This document shows positions 51,955-60,555 of a DNA stretch of 64,000 nucleotides, in pieces. The DNA comes from Pseudobacillus lumedeiriae. GTDB taxonomy: Bacteria; Bacillota; Bacilli; Bacillales; Domibacillaceae. The position numbers and the translations under genes are program-made. Below the pieces are notes generated by a model, which was given only the letters and a program-made list of their open reading frames with translations, searched no databases and was not told the DNA's origin. Position 1 is the first letter of the stretch, and every line of letters starts with the position of its first letter. The stretch is from contig NZ_JAUIYO010000015.1 of the NCBI RefSeq assembly GCF_044891285.1, positions 1 to 64,000 on the forward strand, written 5' to 3'.

Positions 51955-52923
51955 TTACCTTACTATTTTCCTCCCGTCACAATTCCCTTCCTTTAAACTA
52001 GAATCCTTTACCTCGCTCCTATATGTCCCCATAATAACACCTGAAATAATGAACAAAGCCCCCATTAACTGGATCGACTGAACTGTTTCTTGGAGTATGA
52101 TATATCCAACAACCATTACGATAAAGGGTTCCAAATTGAGGAGCATCGAAGCATTTGCCGCTCCTACTTTTTGAATCGATGCATTCCAAAGCATTGTGCA
52201 AATACCATGCATTAAGATAGCTGTAACGATGAGCAGCATCCAATATTTAATGTCTATATGCATGGATTGTTCAATCATATCAACACGAATAAAAGGGATA
52301 AATAAGAGTAAACCAAATATGTTGGTATATAAGGTAATAATAATTGGCTCTAGTTTTTTTGATAGTTGCTGAACGATGACAAGAAAAATGGAGAAGGAGA
52401 GCATCGTCAACGTAATAAGCAGTTCTCCTTTTCCAACGGCCACAACCAGTCCATTTCCACTCGTTATGACAAACGACACGCCTACAAATCCCACAGCCAC
52501 CCCAATCCAGAAAATAATCTTTCGCCTTTCTTTCAAATAGAAAAAAGTAATCAGGGATGTCATCATTGGCGAGAGCGCTAAAATAATAGCAGCAGTCACT
52601 GGATTAGCATGCTGCAAGCTTGCATAGAAGGTCCATTGATTTACTGTGACCCCTATAAATCCTGCCCCCGCAAGCATAAAGAGTATACGCACTGGAATCT
52701 GATTCCTTCTAACAAATTTCCAACCGACGCCCCACAAGAATATATTAATAAAAATAAGGCGTAAACAAGCGATAGCCATCGGATCAAAGACATCCACTAA
52801 GATCGTGCCGAATATAAAGTTACTTCCCCAACATATTACACAAAATACTAGCATTGCATATGTCTTCACCAAGATTTGCGGCTTCTTATAGCCATGTGAA
52901 AAATATTTTACAGATTGCCCCAT
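51955..52923 (-). CDS. DMT/EamA family transporter
   Basis: This 322-residue membrane protein has two EamA halves (about 20-155 and 165-305) with ten helices. WGSNFIFGTILVD near residue 32 and P-V-T-A-A-I near 113 are typical of the drug/metabolite superfamily. It may export metabolites or amino acids; the substrate is unknown. The start has only an A/G-rich GGGGAAAAAG upstream. Confidence 0.85.
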   Translation of the reverse strand: MGQSVKYFSHGYKKPQILVKTYAMLVFCVICWGSNFIFGTILVDVFDPMAIACLRLIFINIFLWGVGWKFVRRNQIPVRILFMLAGAGFIGVTVNQWTFYASLQHANPVTAAIILALSPMMTSLITFFYLKERRKIIFWIGVAVGFVGVSFVITSGNGLVVAVGKGELLITLTMLSFSIFLVIVQQLSKKLEPIIITLYTNIFGLLLFIPFIRVDMIEQSMHIDIKYWMLLIVTAILMHGICTMLWNASIQKVGAANASMLLNLEPFIVMVVGYIILQETVQSIQLMGALFIISGVIMGTYRSEVKDSSLKEGNCDGRKIVR

Positions 52924-53120
52924 TTCTTTTTCCCCAGTCTACAAGTATTCTCTGTAATGAGGTCTGTAAGTACGACCATCTAAATAAATCATTCGTTTAA
53001 CCATACGGTCATCAAAGATAGGCTGGCTGAATTCCTGTAAATTAGGAAGTTGTGAAGATTATATTGATTAAATGTGCGGTTTACGTATTCAACGGTTGGT
53101 TTCCGGTCATACTAGGTGAT

Positions 53121-53162
53121 TTCATTTTAGGCCACTCCTCTAACGGATTAGCCTAAAATGAA
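53121..53162. repeat. Inverted repeat with 12-bp arms
   Basis: TTCATTTTAGGC (53121-53132) and GCCTAAAATGAA (53151-53162) flank an 18-nt loop. No T-run follows on either strand. The ~330-bp gap around it (52924-53255) holds no gene. It could be a weak terminator of the amidohydrolase cluster or the end of a vanished mobile element. Confidence 0.45.
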
Positions 53163-53255
53163 CTGAAGCCAGCTCCTATCCTGCATAAACGCCAACATTT
53201 AATCAAATGTTTTCGAACCGTCTATTAAAGAGATTGGCTGCCATTTAACCAGATT

Positions 53256-54524
53256 TTACTGCACTGTTTTTTCAATATCTTTGCCAGCTAAATGACCTGC
53301 AACTATGTTTCCTTTAAACATGGTCGCTTTACGCTTCGCCCTTCTCGCGACTGCCTCAGCAGAACAACTTGCTTCAACAAATACAGCATTTGCTTTATCA
53401 CCCACTTTTGGCCAAACCCGTTCTCCATTGGAATTCAGCGGTATGATTCCTCCAGTAACAAATGAAAGGGCTTTTCCTAATGATTGTTCATCAATCCAAG
53501 AAAAACGCTCGGCCATAATACTTGCCTTATAGAGCATATCACCTGTTCCAAAAGCTTCCCAATGATCAATTATGCTATCATTTGCCAGTGAAACTTTTAC
53601 CCCCTTTTGATGAAGCAACGGTATTGGAGGAGTTGAAAATCCAGCTTCAAAAGGCACAGTAGAAGCAAGGTCTATTCCAGCTTTAGCTAGTATTTCAGCC
53701 ATTTCTCCTGCTTCTTCTAAACTAACTTCGCCTAAGCCAAAGCCATGTCCAATCGTTACTCTCCCCTGCCAACCTGCTTCTTCTGTATAAGCAGCTAAAC
53801 GCTTCATTGTATAGACTCCTAAATGCCCTTTATCATGCAAATGTAAATCAATACCTGCATCCGCCTCTACTGCTAAATCAAACATTGTATATAGAGATTT
53901 CTCAATGTCTTCATCTACGGTTGCAGGATCAACGCCGCCAACATGAGTTGCTCCCCTCTTAAGCGCTTCTCGTACTAATTTAACAGAGTTACTACGTAAG
54001 AGACCATGCTGAGGAAATGCGACAAGCTCATGTGTCAATTTGCTATCATTTGAATGTAATGCACGTGTCACAGCCTCAAGATTCTTCAGTTCTATTATCG
54101 GATCTACATTTACCTGGGCACGAATATGGGTTGTTCCATTTTGCAAATGGAGGTCTATTATTTTTTCAGCCCTCTCTTCTGCTACTGGCAATAGGCGAGG
54201 CAGCAATTCCTTTTCTTCTTCTAGACGTCCAAAAATGCTAGTAAATGGCTTGGGTGCTTTCCATGGTCCTCCATAATGTGTTTTATCTAAGTGCATATGC
54301 ATATCTTGAAAGGATGGAATCATTAGTAATCTATTAGCATCCTTTTGTGGAAGATCATCTTTTATCGGTTCAAATTCAGGAATAATTTCCATTATTGTCT
54401 CATTTTCAATTCGGATATGAAATACTTCTGTGATCGTTTCTTCTATTACACTATTTTGATAATGATATCCGCTCTCTAGCAAAACATTTTTCAACCAATA
54501 TGAAGTAGTCATAAATTCATACAC
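53256..54524 (-). CDS. Amidohydrolase, cytosine deaminase-like
   Basis: This 422-residue hydrolase has PSFQDMHMHLDKTHYGGPW (metal-binding HxH, about 70-88), HLHDKGHLG (about 225-233), GHGFGLGE (about 257) and the Asp ligand in VSLANDSIIDHW (about 310). MHLDKT is the signature of the CodA-like deaminase branch. The real substrate may be another N-containing ring or amide. It is 24 bp downstream of an NhaC-type transporter, and a GntR gene lies upstream, so the group probably takes up and opens one compound. Confidence 0.85.
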   Translation of the reverse strand: MYEFMTTSYWLKNVLLESGYHYQNSVIEETITEVFHIRIENETIMEIIPEFEPIKDDLPQKDANRLLMIPSFQDMHMHLDKTHYGGPWKAPKPFTSIFGRLEEEKELLPRLLPVAEERAEKIIDLHLQNGTTHIRAQVNVDPIIELKNLEAVTRALHSNDSKLTHELVAFPQHGLLRSNSVKLVREALKRGATHVGGVDPATVDEDIEKSLYTMFDLAVEADAGIDLHLHDKGHLGVYTMKRLAAYTEEAGWQGRVTIGHGFGLGEVSLEEAGEMAEILAKAGIDLASTVPFEAGFSTPPIPLLHQKGVKVSLANDSIIDHWEAFGTGDMLYKASIMAERFSWIDEQSLGKALSFVTGGIIPLNSNGERVWPKVGDKANAVFVEASCSAEAVARRAKRKATMFKGNIVAGHLAGKDIEKTVQ

Positions 54525-54548
54525 CCTTTTCTTAATATTTGTATTTAA

Positions 54549-55949
54549 TTACATAACAAACCCTAAAATTAAATAGAATACTGCTGCTATAAATCCACTA
54601 AGTATGACATAAGGCATTTGAGTTACGGTATGTGTCATTGGCTCAATTCCTGAAGCAGTAGCACAGAGTATAGTAGAATCCCCATATGGACAAAGATGAC
54701 TTCCAAAAGCACCTGCTGAAATGACAGCTCCAACTGATAGCCAAAGATCCGCACCAACTGCTTGAGCAAGAGGAATGATGATTGGAAGTGTAATAGCATA
54801 AATCCCCCAAATTGCCCCAGTTGCAAAAGCTACTAAACACAATGAAATAAACGCTACTGCAGGTAAGAATTCTGCATTCATCAAAGGCTTTACCTGTTCG
54901 ATAACAAATGTTGTTAGTCCTAACTGGTCATTTGCCTCTACTAACATAAATGAGGCAACAAACATCATGACAATATAAATCATCGGTTTAGTTCCTTCAA
55001 TAAAGGTATCAAATAACTCACGCAGCCCCATCAAACGTTGTACAAATAACATGGTTATTGTTACAAGGACTGCAACGATAATACCTTGTAATAGATCAAT
55101 TCCTGAAAACCATGTATAGGAGATTAAAACCAGTATCGGAATGATAAAGTTAATCATTCTAGGCTGTTTAATATTTTCCAAAATACCTAACGAATCATCA
55201 TTGAAACTATCCTCACTAGTTGATGCTACTTCGTCATCAGCACTGTTTTTACTCCCTGGAATACATACCCCTGTTGTTTCAGCTCTTAATTCCGCTTTTT
55301 TCATTTGACCAAGCTTAGGAATAATTCCAAAAATAGATAATACAACAACTAAAATTGCAACCCATCCATACAGAATAAAAGGAATGGTTTGTATATAGGC
55401 CGCTCCTCCCAATCCTTCTGCAGCGATCCCATTTTTCTCAAATATACCAGATACAAATACTGCCCATGTTGATATTGGCACAATGACACAGACAGGCGCG
55501 GCAGTGGAATGAATGATATAAGCTAAATATTCTCTTGAAGTCCGATGCTTGTCAGTTACCCTTTGCATTGCGGTTCCCAATACTAATGCATTTAAGTAAT
55601 CATCAATGAAGATAATAAGCCCCATGACCCATGTTGCAAACAGTGATCCCTTCTTAGTTTTAATTCTTGCTGAAACATAATTTCCAAATGCCAGTGCTCC
55701 TCCAGACTTCACAAGAAGGGCAATAAAACCTCCGAAAAATACGATAACAAGCGTAATCCAACCAATTGTCGGATCTCCCATTGTAGCTAAAAGAGAATCG
55801 ACAACTGCCGGAAAGAAATTTTGTTTCTCCAAAATAATAAACCCGATAACTGCTCCAGCCAACAAAGATTCAAGGGTTCTTCTCGTTGTAAAAGCAATAA
55901 TCAATACACAAAGCGTAGGAATTAAACTCCACCAACCAAAACTCTCCAA
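54549..55949 (-). CDS. NhaC family Na+/H+ antiporter-like transporter
   Basis: The 466-residue membrane protein has about twelve segments and NhaC-superfamily features: IFIDDYLNALVLGTAMQR (near 110), HSTAAPVCVIVPISTWA (near 145), SVGAVISAGAFGSHLCPYGD (near 415). Members exchange Na+ for H+ or organic anions, as in malate/lactate antiport. Coupling to an amidohydrolase suggests that it imports that enzyme's substrate. Confidence 0.85.
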   Translation of the reverse strand: MESFGWWSLIPTLCVLIIAFTTRRTLESLLAGAVIGFIILEKQNFFPAVVDSLLATMGDPTIGWITLVIVFFGGFIALLVKSGGALAFGNYVSARIKTKKGSLFATWVMGLIIFIDDYLNALVLGTAMQRVTDKHRTSREYLAYIIHSTAAPVCVIVPISTWAVFVSGIFEKNGIAAEGLGGAAYIQTIPFILYGWVAILVVVLSIFGIIPKLGQMKKAELRAETTGVCIPGSKNSADDEVASTSEDSFNDDSLGILENIKQPRMINFIIPILVLISYTWFSGIDLLQGIIVAVLVTITMLFVQRLMGLRELFDTFIEGTKPMIYIVMMFVASFMLVEANDQLGLTTFVIEQVKPLMNAEFLPAVAFISLCLVAFATGAIWGIYAITLPIIIPLAQAVGADLWLSVGAVISAGAFGSHLCPYGDSTILCATASGIEPMTHTVTQMPYVILSGFIAAVFYLILGFVM

Positions 55950-56232
55950 TTAAATTCCCCCCTTTAAATAAATTAAAAATGATACAAATTAGAAAATTCA
56001 GTCTATTCTCGGAAGAGTTTTATCTTTGAATGAAGAGCAAACCATATATGATTATTTCTATTACTCTAGATGTATTTGATTAAATTCCTTTCATAGAAAA
56101 TCTCTCTATTTAAACCGCCTTTCTTTACTTGGTAATGGAAAGCTATCCTTGAATCACCCCCTTTAGGTAAAATCTTTTTCACAGCTTGAAGTGCTTCTGG
56201 CTATGATCCTTATAGCTGAATGTGTATATTTT
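55950..56232. other. 283-bp gap within the catabolic cluster
   Basis: AT-rich, no ORF with translation signals. It separates the NhaC-type gene from the GntR gene; I see no clear terminator. Confidence 0.35.
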
Positions 56233-56892
56233 TTACTTATATTGAAATACTTCTGAAAGCGGTAATACCCGCTGCTCTTCACTAAAATTTAAATTATTTT
56301 CAATTTCATTTAAATGATCCAAAACGAGTTTTTCTGCAAGCTCTTCATCTCTTTTTTCAATAGCGTTGAAAATGTGAAGGTGATGGGAACAAGCTTTCTG
56401 ATCACCACCATAGATGCCTACAATCACATTAGTTAAGGATATTAAGTCCTCTAGGTATTGATAAAAATAAGAATTTCCTGAAATATCTGCAATTTTCAAA
56501 TGGAAATCTCCAAGTATTTCTACAAGTTCATAAGAGTCCGCACTCTCAAACATTTTATTTTCTTCATCAATCATTTTTCCTAGCTCGATAATTTGATCTT
56601 TATTGTGTAATTGACAGGCCTTTCGAACAGCTTTTGCTTCAATGATTCTTCGCACTTCAAATACTTCTTTCGCTTCCTCCATCGAAGATCCCGATACAAA
56701 GGCTCCTTTATTTTCTATTATTTTGACTAATCGTTCATATGCTAATCTGCGAAGCACATTTCTAACAGGCGTTCTACTCACTCCAAATGATTCAGCGATA
56801 TCTTGTTCTATCAATTGAATATTAGGCCGAAGTTTTTGCTGAATGATTGCTTGCTTTATCTTTTTATATATTTCAAATTCCTTGCTGTTCAT
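56233..56892 (-). CDS. GntR-family regulator (FCD domain)
   Basis: The 219-residue regulator has a winged-helix domain (5-70, IEQDIAESFGVSRTPVRNVL) and an all-helical FCD ligand-binding domain (85-205) with DFHLKIADISGN. FCD proteins often bind metal plus an organic acid. It precedes the NhaC and amidohydrolase genes on the same strand and has a perfect palindrome upstream. ATG at 56892 has GGAGG 9 nt upstream; a GTG just before it is the alternative. Confidence 0.87.
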   Translation of the reverse strand: MNSKEFEIYKKIKQAIIQQKLRPNIQLIEQDIAESFGVSRTPVRNVLRRLAYERLVKIIENKGAFVSGSSMEEAKEVFEVRRIIEAKAVRKACQLHNKDQIIELGKMIDEENKMFESADSYELVEILGDFHLKIADISGNSYFYQYLEDLISLTNVIVGIYGGDQKACSHHLHIFNAIEKRDEELAEKLVLDHLNEIENNLNFSEEQRVLPLSEVFQYK

Positions 56893-56933
56893 CACTATCT
56901 TCCTCCCTATAATTAAGTATGCAAAATCGAATC

Positions 56934-56953
56934 CAACATTGTATACAATGTTG
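56934..56953. promoter_or_regulatory. GntR operator candidate
   Basis: CAACATTGTATACAATGTTG is a perfect 20-bp palindrome about 42 bp upstream of the gntR start. ATTGTATACAAT fits the TNGTNNACNA pattern of FCD-type GntR sites, so autoregulation and control of the cluster are likely. Confidence 0.65.
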
Positions 56954-57498
56954 AATAAAAAAAGAAGCCTAAATTTAAAGTATTAAAAAAATCACTTTAT
57001 TTAGTCTGATATGAAATACAAGGACAAGTGCAATAATGTAGAATTGCATTTTAATATATACCCTCTGTTATAGAAGGGTTTTCAATAGTTTGTTTTTAAT
57101 GAGTCTAAATCTCTATATCAAACAGTAATTTTAAACACCTCCTTTACCAAACTCTATATTTTCATTACTTTCTGAATGTTTTATTTAATATGCAAAAGAC
57201 ATGCCAAGTGAAAAAGCTGTTTTTAAAGGCTGATTATTAAAAAATCTATAAAACAAATATGCAGATATGAATAATTTATCTACCAATGAATATTTTGTTA
57301 GTCTATAAATCTTTCATCAGATTCTTAAATTTCTTTTCAAAATCACCTAAAATCCATTGCAGCTTCTGAATAAAATTTGATCAAAATTCTTAGTTAAATG
57401 AACTCCAATAAAAAAGTCGTTATATTTAAACAATTAAATGTATGTAATTCCATCAAATCAGCTTCATTTAATTTTCGAGGTGATGTGATGTAGAGTTG

Positions 57499-57556
57499 CG
57501 AGTTTAGAGTTCTTTTGAGAGGTATTATAAGGATCTTGTGCCCGGAAATGTGATCA
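57499..57556 (+). repeat. Dispersed ~57-bp repeat, copy B
   Basis: It shares its length and almost all bases with 51262-51319 (AGTTCTTTTGAGAGG, ATTATAAGGATCTTGTG, GGAAATGTGATCA). The differences are C/T at one site and A/C at another, plus flanking changes. Confidence 0.8.
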
Positions 57557-57696
57557 AAGTTGTGACCATAACATTGAGAAAATAAGCATATTCTTTGGTT
57601 TAAAAACACTTCCGTTTTCAAAATGCGTAAATAATGATGGGGTTGGTTGGACGCGAACATCCGTCACTAGTCATTCTCCACTTGTTGATGCATCAT

Positions 57697-57742
57697 AAAA
57701 AAAGCGTAATTTCTCAATTTAATAAGAAATTACGCTTTTTTC
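57697..57742. terminator. Bidirectional terminator in a gene-free stretch
   Basis: AAAAAAGCGTAATTTCT and AGAAATTACGCTTTTTT form a perfect 17-bp stem with T-runs on both strands. No gene ends immediately beside it on either strand. Confidence 0.85.
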
Positions 57743-57904
57743 ATTCCTTCATAGTTGTGGCCGATTATAGAGGATCGATTATTTTTCTTACTGAGAAGAT
57801 AAGTCCCCTGTCGTTTAACTATTTAATTAGAAAGATTCATATCTTTGCGTTCTTTTCAGTTGAATTTTTCACTGTTTAAATTCGACTAAACCGTATGCTA
57901 AAAT

Positions 57905-58912
57905 CTATTTAAATACTTTAGTGAATTTTGGTTTAAGATTTCCTTTATAAGGTTCATGCTCAACGAATACAGTTATGTCCTTGCCGTCTTTGTCTTTACC
58001 AGTTCTTTTATACGTAAATTTACTTTGATTAAGTTCGGTAAGTTCAAGAGCGGCTCCATACTTATTATTTCCAATTGAAACATGGGCTCTTATTTTATTT
58101 TCGTTTAAAATATCGAAGTAGCCATAATCACCGCGGCTTTTTCCTGTTTCAATATTGAAAAACTCATATTTATTAGTCTTGTCATCAAATTTTGCCAAAC
58201 TTATAAACATTGAATTGTACTTTGTTACATCATTGCCGTCTTCATCTAATACCTTTGTTCCATTCCAGAGAGTGCTACCTAAAATTTTATCTCCATCAAT
58301 GTCTTTCACAATATTTCCTGTAGTAATGCCTAACTGCTTGTCCAGGTCAGTAAATGACAGTTCTTTTTCTTTATATGGGACATGTTCAACGAATACCTCC
58401 ACATCGTTGCCATTAGCATCTTTCCCCATTCTTTTATAAGTAAAAATATCTTTATTTATTTCTGTCATGTCAACGACAGCCTGATAATTCATTGATTCTG
58501 AAATTAATATTCTCTTTTTCCCATCATTGGTGATAAAGAATGTTCCTTTATCGCCACGACTTTCACCTGTCTTAGCATTAAAAAATTCATATCTTCCTGA
58601 TTTCACGTCATATTTTGCAAGACCAATGAAGTTTGCATTCTCTTTTGTCACGTCATTATTCTTCTTGTCATACACTCTTGTCCCTTGCCAATTTGTACTA
58701 CTGAGAATGTTAGCCATGTTCTGACCTTTAGTGAGTTTATTTTCAGATTGTTTTTCTTTTTTTGGATCTTGTGATTTATTCATGTTTGTTTGTTCTGTTT
58801 TTGTTTCTTGTTTTTGTTCACTCGCATCGGTTTGCGCACTCGCGTTACACCCTGCTAAAGCCAATGTGAACCCAAGTAGTAAAGGTGATAATATTTTTGC
58901 TTTTTTATTCAT
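57905..58912 (-). CDS. Lipoprotein with two DUF4822-like domains
   Basis: The 335-residue lipoprotein has a signal and lipobox (LAGC, Cys near 22), a polar linker (25-65), and two related domains (about 70-180 and 210-320). Each has STxWxGTxVxDxxxxDVT, YDVKSGRYEFFN or FDDKTNKYEFFN, and TYKRxGKDxxGxDxxVFVEH. The pattern agrees with DUF4822 of Firmicutes surface lipoproteins. Function unknown. It is followed by the ankyrin lipoprotein gene upstream in the same orientation. Confidence 0.8.
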   Translation of the reverse strand: MNKKAKILSPLLLGFTLALAGCNASAQTDASEQKQETKTEQTNMNKSQDPKKEKQSENKLTKGQNMANILSSTNWQGTRVYDKKNNDVTKENANFIGLAKYDVKSGRYEFFNAKTGESRGDKGTFFITNDGKKRILISESMNYQAVVDMTEINKDIFTYKRMGKDANGNDVEVFVEHVPYKEKELSFTDLDKQLGITTGNIVKDIDGDKILGSTLWNGTKVLDEDGNDVTKYNSMFISLAKFDDKTNKYEFFNIETGKSRGDYGYFDILNENKIRAHVSIGNNKYGAALELTELNQSKFTYKRTGKDKDGKDITVFVEHEPYKGNLKPKFTKVFK

Positions 58913-58994
58913 TTTTTCATCTCCTAATTCTATGCTAATTTATTAAATGTGATAAAGTAATCTGATTTCACTGATGGAGTCCTATACGATTCGG

Positions 58995-59702
58995 TTATTC
59001 TGCTCCTGCTTTTAACAAAATGCTCTCGATCTCTTTAAATCCATTTTTTTGGGCATGTTCTAATGGAGTCACATTATTTTTATCCGGTATGTTCACATCC
59101 GCCCCATGATCAATGAGCAGTTGTATGGCTTGCTGTTGTTTTTTATCTCCATTATTCAACACGATAGCTTCCATTAATGCAGTCCAGCCTAGGTTATTTA
59201 CATGATTTACATCTATATCAGTTGCGGTAAGAAGGGCTTTGATTACATCCACGTATCCATGTTCGGAGGCAGGAATTAAAGCCGTTCCTCCATACCGGTT
59301 TGTAATCGTTGGGTCAGCACCAGCTTCAATCGTAAGCTTTAAAATTTCAATATACCCTTCTGCACCGGCATATAAGAAGGGGTTGTTTTTCATGTCGTCT
59401 TGAATGTTGACGTCCGCCCCCGCTTCAATCAAGACTCTAGCGGTTTCAACATCATTATGATAAGTTGCTATCATTGTGGCAGTTCTCCCTTGTGAGTCCT
59501 GTGAATTAATATTGACACCCTCCTTAATCAATTTCCTTATGGCGTCCGTTTCTCTGCGCTCTGTAGCTGTAAATAGTTGTTCCTTCACCCTTCTTTCTTC
59601 TTTTATTTCTTTTTCCTGTTTATTTGGGTCTCTATCGTTATCAGAAACACATCCTTGAAGAATGAAAAGACATCCAACGAATATTGTTAGCCCCCTCCAC
59701 AT
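58995..59702 (-). CDS. Ankyrin-repeat lipoprotein
   Basis: The 235-residue lipoprotein (LQGC, Cys near 18) has five or so ankyrin repeats (about 45-230), with the repeated D-S-Q-G-R-T-A, VLIEAGADVNIQD, LTIEAGADPTITN and LLIDHGADVNIPD patterns. Ankyrin repeats bind proteins; as a lipoprotein it would act outside the membrane. Partner unknown. AGGTGAAATTCTC lies before the ATG. Confidence 0.85.
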   Translation of the reverse strand: MWRGLTIFVGCLFILQGCVSDNDRDPNKQEKEIKEERRVKEQLFTATERRETDAIRKLIKEGVNINSQDSQGRTATMIATYHNDVETARVLIEAGADVNIQDDMKNNPFLYAGAEGYIEILKLTIEAGADPTITNRYGGTALIPASEHGYVDVIKALLTATDIDVNHVNNLGWTALMEAIVLNNGDKKQQQAIQLLIDHGADVNIPDKNNVTPLEHAQKNGFKEIESILLKAGAE

Positions 59703-59821
59703 GAGAATTTCACCTGCCTTCAGTGTTATTACTTAAATAAGGTTAAAATTTAATGTTGAATTCCATCTAAATAAATTCTTAAAAAAAGATAAACTTTTTA
59801 ATAAAATTCCTTAATACTAAT

Positions 59822-59848
59822 AAAAAAAACGCCACTTTTGTGACGGTT
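59822..59848 (-). terminator. Terminator of the two-component operon
   Basis: On the minus strand CGTCAC and GTGGCG (one G-T pair) around a short A-rich loop are followed by eight T. Confidence 0.75.
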
Positions 59849-59868
59849 CTTAAAACATAATCATTCAT

Positions 59869-60555
59869 TTAAACGTTAAATCGATACCCGGCTCCCCAAA
59901 CCGTTTCCAAGAATTTCGGATGGGCAGGATCTCTTTCAATTTTCCCTCTTATTTTCTTGATGTGAACGGTTACAGTTGAAACATCCGCTGCCGATTCTAA
60001 CCCCCATATTTTTTCATAAAGCTGCTCTTTGCTTAATACTTGATTCGGGTGCATCACAAAAAACACAAACAAATCAAATTCTTTTGTTGTGAACGGAATT
60101 TCTTCTCCGTTAACATGAACTTTACGCGCTGACTTATCAATCGATATTCCATGAACGAAAATTGTTTTTGAATTAGTTTGGTTCCCGGCTAAACGTTCAT
60201 AACGTGCTAAATGTGCTTTCACTCTAGCAACCAATTCACTCGGACTAAAAGGCTTTGTAATATAATCATCTGCCCCCAAACCAAGGCCGCGAACTTTATC
60301 AATATCCTCCTTTTTGGCAGATACAAGCAAAATAGGAATGTTTTTAACAGCCCGTATTTGTTTGCATATTTCAAAACCATTTAGTCCAGGGAGCATAATG
60401 TCTAAAATAATTAAATCATAATTTCCTTTAAGCGCATGTTGAACTCCTGCATCACCAGTATGTTGCATATCGACACGAAAATCATTTATTTCTAAATAAT
60501 CTCTTTGCAATTCTGCAATGCTAATATCATCTTCAATAAGTAATATTTCTTTCAC
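59869..60555 (-). CDS. OmpR-family response regulator
   Basis: This 228-residue regulator has a receiver domain (acidic EDD near 8-10, phospho-Asp in LIILDIMLPG near 51, KPF near 101) and an OmpR winged helix (about 130-228, TTKEFDLFVFFVMHPNQVLS). GTG at 60555 is preferred for AAGG at proper spacing; a GTG at 60564 is the alternative. It overlaps the end of the kinase gene by 23 bp, so the two form an operon with tight coupling. Target genes unknown. Confidence 0.87.
   Translation of the reverse strand: MKEILLIEDDISIAELQRDYLEINDFRVDMQHTGDAGVQHALKGNYDLIILDIMLPGLNGFEICKQIRAVKNIPILLVSAKKEDIDKVRGLGLGADDYITKPFSPSELVARVKAHLARYERLAGNQTNSKTIFVHGISIDKSARKVHVNGEEIPFTTKEFDLFVFFVMHPNQVLSKEQLYEKIWGLESAADVSTVTVHIKKIRGKIERDPAHPKFLETVWGAGYRFNV

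Larger units (their letters stand above)
56954..57904. other. About 950-bp gene-poor region
   Basis: AT-rich intergenic DNA between the gntR operator and the DUF4822-like lipoprotein gene. It contains the dispersed repeat (57499-57556) and a strong hairpin terminator (57697-57742), but no ORF with a convincing ribosome site. The gene content looks lost or never present. Confidence 0.5.

Noticed and set aside
57394..57660. 88-codon minus-strand frame in the gene-poor region
   Set aside because: It runs across the dispersed repeat and has no Shine-Dalgarno.
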